From Pelomonas sp. Root1444 (GTDB taxonomy: Bacteria > Pseudomonadota > Gammaproteobacteria > Burkholderiales > Burkholderiaceae_C), in contig NZ_LMFP01000003.1 in NCBI RefSeq assembly GCF_001426885.1, positions 627,306-691,305 on the forward strand: a stretch of DNA of 64,000 nucleotides, given 5' to 3'. The notes under the pieces were generated by a model. That model was not told where the DNA came from. It saw only the letters and a program-made list of their open reading frames with translations, and did not search any database. This document shows, in pieces, positions 60,935 through 64,000 of the stretch. A program made the translations under genes and the position numbers. Every line of letters starts with the position of its first letter. Positions within the stretch are counted from its first letter, which is position 1.

Positions 60935-62350
60935 TCACAGTGCGTAGTACATGTCGAACTCGACCGGGTGGGTCGCCATGCGGAAGCGCGTCACTTCCTG
61001 CATCTTCAGGTCGATGTAGGCATCGATGTAGCTGTCCGTGAACACGCCACCCTTGGTCAGGAAGGCGCGGTCCTTGTCCAGATACTCCAGGGCCTGGTCG
61101 AGGCTGTGGCAGACGGTCGGGATCTTCGCGTCTTCTTCCGGCGGCAGGTGGTACAGGTCCTTCGTCGCGGCTTCGCCCGGATGGATCTTGTTCTCCACGC
61201 CGTCCAGGCCGGCCATCAGCAGCGCGCTGAAGGCGAGGTAGGGGTTGGCGGAAGGATCGGGGAAGCGCGCTTCGATGCGGCGGCCCTTGGGGTTGCCGAC
61301 GTACGGGATGCGGATCGAGGCCGAGCGGTTCTTGGCCGAGTAGGCCAGCTTCACGGGGGCTTCGAAGCCGGGCACCAGACGCTTGTACGAGTTGGTGCCG
61401 GGGTTGGTGATGGCGTTCAGCGCACGGGCGTGCTTGATGATGCCGCCGATGTAGTACAGCGCGAACTCGCTCAGGCCGGCATAGCCGTCACCGGCGAACA
61501 GGTTCTTGCCGTCCTTCCAGACGGACTGGTGAACGTGCATGCCGGAGCCGTTGTCGCCGACCAGCGGCTTGGGCATGAAGGTCGCGGTCTTGCCGTAGGC
61601 GTGGGCGACGTTCTGGATGATGTACTTCTGCAGTTGCAGCCAGTCGGCGCGCTGGACCAGCGAGCTGAACTTGGTGCCGATTTCCATCTGGCCGGCGTTC
61701 GCCACTTCGTGGTGATGCACTTCGACCGGGATGCCCATCTGCTCGAGGATCAGGCACATCTCCGAGCGCATGTCCTGGCCGCTGTCGACCGGGGGCACGG
61801 GGAAGTAGCCGCCCTTGACGGTGGGACGGTAGCCGCTGTTGCCGTGCTCGTATTCCTTGGAGGAGTTCCAGGCACCTTCCTCGGACTCGATCTTGAAGAA
61901 CGAGCCGGACATTTCATTGCCCCAGCGCACGCTGTCGAAGATGAAGAACTCGGGTTCCGGGCCGAAGTAGGCGGTGTCGCCCAGGCCGGAGGCCTTGAGA
62001 TAAGCCTCGGCGCGCTTGGCGAGCGAACGCGGGTCGCGCTCATAGGCCTTGCCGTCGGCGGGGTCGACCACGTCGCACGACAGGATCAGCGTCGGCTCTT
62101 CGAAGAAGGGGTCGATGTTGGCCGTGTTGGGATCGGGCATGAGCAGCATGTCCGAAGCCTCGATGCCCTTCCAGCCGGCGATCGAGGAACCGTCGAAGGC
62201 GTGACCCGACGTGAACTTGTCTTCATCGAAATGGGAGACCGGCACGGTGACGTGCTGCTCCTTGCCACGGGTATCGGTGAAGCGGAAGTCGACGAACTTG
62301 ACTTCGTTTTCCTTGACGATGCTCATCACATCGGCGACGGTCTTGGCCAT
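60935..62350 (-). CDS. glnA: Glutamine synthetase type I
   Basis: GlnA makes glutamine from glutamate, ammonia and ATP as a dodecamer. It has 471 aa. Recognised segments are [51 protein letters not shown], and the adenylylation loop [10 protein letters not shown] with its Tyr, so activity is probably controlled by GlnE. ATG at 62350 has AGGAG about eight nt upstream. A sigma-54-type promoter lies about 80 bp upstream. Confidence 0.98.
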   Translation of the reverse strand: MAKTVADVMSIVKENEVKFVDFRFTDTRGKEQHVTVPVSHFDEDKFTSGHAFDGSSIAGWKGIEASDMLLMPDPNTANIDPFFEEPTLILSCDVVDPADGKAYERDPRSLAKRAEAYLKASGLGDTAYFGPEPEFFIFDSVRWGNEMSGSFFKIESEEGAWNSSKEYEHGNSGYRPTVKGGYFPVPPVDSGQDMRSEMCLILEQMGIPVEVHHHEVANAGQMEIGTKFSSLVQRADWLQLQKYIIQNVAHAYGKTATFMPKPLVGDNGSGMHVHQSVWKDGKNLFAGDGYAGLSEFALYYIGGIIKHARALNAITNPGTNSYKRLVPGFEAPVKLAYSAKNRSASIRIPYVGNPKGRRIEARFPDPSANPYLAFSALLMAGLDGVENKIHPGEAATKDLYHLPPEEDAKIPTVCHSLDQALEYLDKDRAFLTKGGVFTDSYIDAYIDLKMQEVTRFRMATHPVEFDMYYAL

Positions 62351-62429
62351 CAAAAGCTCCTAGCGGGATCGGGACAGAGGTGGATGCCGCCGCCGACGCA
62401 CACGCGCCTGCGGCCACGGGGGGATTCAA

Positions 62430-62446
62430 AGCAGTTTGCATGCCAG
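62430..62446 (-). promoter_or_regulatory. Putative sigma-54 promoter of glnA
   Basis: On the minus strand CTGGCATGCAAACTGCT carries GG and GC (62443-62444 and 62431-62432) ten nt apart. It matches 9 of 11 positions of TGGCACG-N4-TTGCW. Transcription would start near 62420. NtrC sites further upstream could not be assigned with certainty. Confidence 0.7.
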
Positions 62447-62514
62447 ATGCACCGACATGGGTTGCCAGCGGCAGCGCGGGGCATTATGTGGCGCCACCCG
62501 TTACGGCGCGAGAA

Positions 62515-63306
62515 CTATCGCACCAGCTCAGTGCTGATGCTTGCACCAAACTGGATCACGCCCCGTTTCAGAGCATCGTAGGCAGGCGCGAGCGCATCCG
62601 TGTCGCCCTTCACGCCAAGTTCGATGCAGCGGCCCCATTGCGGGTGGTCGACACTCGGCAGGCTGAACACCTTGACGCCAGGGAAGTCCGCCTCGATGGC
62701 TTCCATCAGCGGCGTGAGGCTCGCCTCCATCGCGCCCTGGACGATCAGCGAGCGCTCGACGACCTCGATGCGACGGTGCAGCTGCGGGAAACGGTCCAGC
62801 ACCCAGGCCATCATCGGATGGGCCATGACCGGGAACCCGGGCACGAAGTGGACGTTGCCGACGAAGAAACCGGGGATCTTGTTGTAGGGGTTGGGGATGA
62901 TGCCCGCCCCTTCGGGGAAAACGCCCATCTCGAAGCGGCTCAGCGTGTCCGGGTGGTCCGGGTCGGCCGTCGTGCCCTGCTCGACGGCCATCTTCAGCAC
63001 GCGCTCCCAGATCAGCTCGCGCGCTTGCGGGTGCAGGGCCAGCGGCCGGCCCAGCGCTGCGGCGGCGGACTGGCGCGTGTGGTCGTCCGGCGTGGCGCCG
63101 ATGCCGCCGCAGCTGACGACCAGGTCGCCGCTGGCGAAGGCCTCGCGCAGCCTGGCCGTCAGCCGCTCGCGGTCGTCGGCCAGGTACTGCGCCCAGCTGA
63201 GCTGCATGCCGCGCTCGGCCAACAGCGCGATGAACTTGGCCAGGTGCGAGTCCTGGCGTTTGCCGGACAGGATCTCGTCGCCAATGATGATCAGTCCCAC
63301 TTGCAT
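62515..63306 (-). CDS. CinA-like molybdopterin-binding domain protein
   Basis: The 263-aa protein corresponds to the N-terminal MoaB/MogA-like domain of CinA (competence/damage-inducible protein A). Segments are MQVGLIIIGDEILSGKRQDS, VVSCGGIGATPDDHTRQSAA and VPGFPVMAHPMM. The C-terminal NMN amidohydrolase domain of full CinA is absent. Function may be pyrophosphatase-like or unknown. It lies 4 bp after an EI24 gene on the same strand. Confidence 0.92.
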   Translation of the reverse strand: MQVGLIIIGDEILSGKRQDSHLAKFIALLAERGMQLSWAQYLADDRERLTARLREAFASGDLVVSCGGIGATPDDHTRQSAAAALGRPLALHPQARELIWERVLKMAVEQGTTADPDHPDTLSRFEMGVFPEGAGIIPNPYNKIPGFFVGNVHFVPGFPVMAHPMMAWVLDRFPQLHRRIEVVERSLIVQGAMEASLTPLMEAIEADFPGVKVFSLPSVDHPQWGRCIELGVKGDTDALAPAYDALKRGVIQFGASISTELVR

Positions 63307-63310
63307 GCGT

Positions 63311-64000
63311 TCAACTCTCGATCAGGACAGCAGACTCGGCCACCGGCTCCGCGGCCCGCCGCGCCTGCAAAGCCGCGAGCGCGTAATGGGTGAACCAGGC
63401 GGTGGAGAAGGCGAACACCAGCGTGTACAGCCAGATCGCCAGCAGCACGACGAAGGGCGCGAAGATCACGGCCGTGACACCGGACACGGCCCAGATCAGC
63501 GACGGCACCGCGCCCAGGTAGCCGCACAGGACGCCCATCACGAGCATGGGCATGCGGTGCTCGCGCAGCAGCGCACGGCGCTCCTCGCCCGACGCATGCT
63601 CGGCCAGCACATCAAAGCCGAACACGCGGTAGGTCAGCCAGCCCCAGATCAGCGGCGGCAGCACCATCACCAGCGGCGGGATCAGCCACAGCGGCATAGA
63701 CAGCACGATGAGCACCAGCGCCAGCAGCGTCGCGCCGAGGGACGCCGCAGCGCTCTGCAGCAGCGTGCCGCCGCGCTTTTTCTCCAGCAGCGGGAAGCGC
63801 CGCTCGGCCACCAGCCGCACGATGGCCGGCGTCATCAGCAAGGCCACCAGCAGCAGGCTCAGCAGGATGACGACCGGCAACACGCCGGCCAGCACGACAA
63901 TCGCGGCCAGCGCGCTGCGGAAGGACTGCAGGCCCAGGGAGTCCAGCCAGCGCAGCAGGCTGTCGATCAGCAGCCAGTTCTCCAGCGTGGCGCGCACGCC
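63311..64000 (-). CDS. EI24 domain membrane protein, N-terminus outside the window
   Basis: At least 230 codons are present and the frame is open to the right edge, so the start is not seen. Four to five hydrophobic segments are visible, with the family-typical YRVFGFDVLAEHASGEERRA and LREHRMPMLVMGVLCGYLGA. EI24/CysZ-like proteins are inner-membrane proteins; some move sulfate. Function here is unknown. It is followed closely by the CinA-like gene. Confidence 0.85.
   Translation of the reverse strand, partial: GVRATLENWLLIDSLLRWLDSLGLQSFRSALAAIVVLAGVLPVVILLSLLLVALLMTPAIVRLVAERRFPLLEKKRGGTLLQSAAASLGATLLALVLIVLSMPLWLIPPLVMVLPPLIWGWLTYRVFGFDVLAEHASGEERRALLREHRMPMLVMGVLCGYLGAVPSLIWAVSGVTAVIFAPFVVLLAIWLYTLVFAFSTAWFTHYALAALQARRAAEPVAESAVLIES

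Overview
The window is high-GC, densely packed chromosomal DNA from a betaproteobacterium. The gene families and their order (hpnCDE; sigma factor with DUF3619, DUF3106 and RDD; ilvBHC, pssA and leuA; nadE and glnB; soluble and membrane pyrophosphatases; tig and clpP) point to Burkholderiales, probably a Roseateles/Mitsuaria/Rubrivivax-type organism. The genus is an inference. I see no insertion sequence, phage, CRISPR array or rRNA operon. The only RNA gene found is a tRNA-Leu(UAG). Most genes are ordinary core genes. The interest lies mainly in regulatory DNA and in a few signalling modules.

Layout. 1-1.9 kb: clpP (cut by the window edge), tig, tRNA-Leu. 2-6.4 kb: an RND efflux pair with a promoter/operator. 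6.4-9.3 kb: hpnCDE squalene synthesis. 9.3-12.3 kb: a TIGR03790-type exported protein, an IclR regulator and a PBP7-like enzyme. 12.3-21 kb: branched-chain amino acid synthesis (two tandem leuA genes, a decayed leuA 3' fragment, a leucine-codon leader with attenuator, ilvC, ilvH, ilvB), with pssA and a DUF1810 gene among them. 21.1-25.4 kb: overlapping sigma factor, DUF3619, DUF3106, RDD and dgkA genes, then AraC and LysE. 25.4-32 kb: glnB, nadE, a FemAB-like N-acyltransferase, ppa and hppA. 32-37.4 kb: a J-domain-like protein, an ECF sigma factor with a membrane Ser/Thr kinase and a small unknown protein, and a degenerate GGDEF protein. 37.4-44.4 kb: a Liv-type ABC importer with an acyl-CoA ligase. 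44.5-51.7 kb: msrB, yciB, bolA, a parvulin, the ybbA/tesA divergent pair, a DUF6600-like protein, def and an MBL hydrolase. 51.7-62.5 kb: a nitrogen block with nirB, nirD, nirC, a PP2C-kinase fusion, ntrC, ntrB, a DUF4124 gene and glnA. 62.5-64 kb: a CinA-like protein and a partial EI24 protein.

How it fits together. Sequences matching sigma-54 (-24/-12) promoters lie upstream of both nirB and glnA. The genes for NtrB/NtrC, which would activate them, lie between. The nirB leader also has a terminator hairpin and one hexaloop hairpin of the type bound by ANTAR (NasT-like) antiterminators, suggesting two layers of nitrogen control. The leuA genes appear to be controlled by ribosome-mediated attenuation through an 18-codon leader peptide with four consecutive Leu codons. 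Its transcript may be leaderless. The best candidates for less-described biology are the ECF43-like sigma/kinase/unknown-protein set (32.9-36.7 kb), the sigma/DUF3619/DUF3106 operon (21.1-23 kb) and the PP2C-kinase fusion next to nirBDC.
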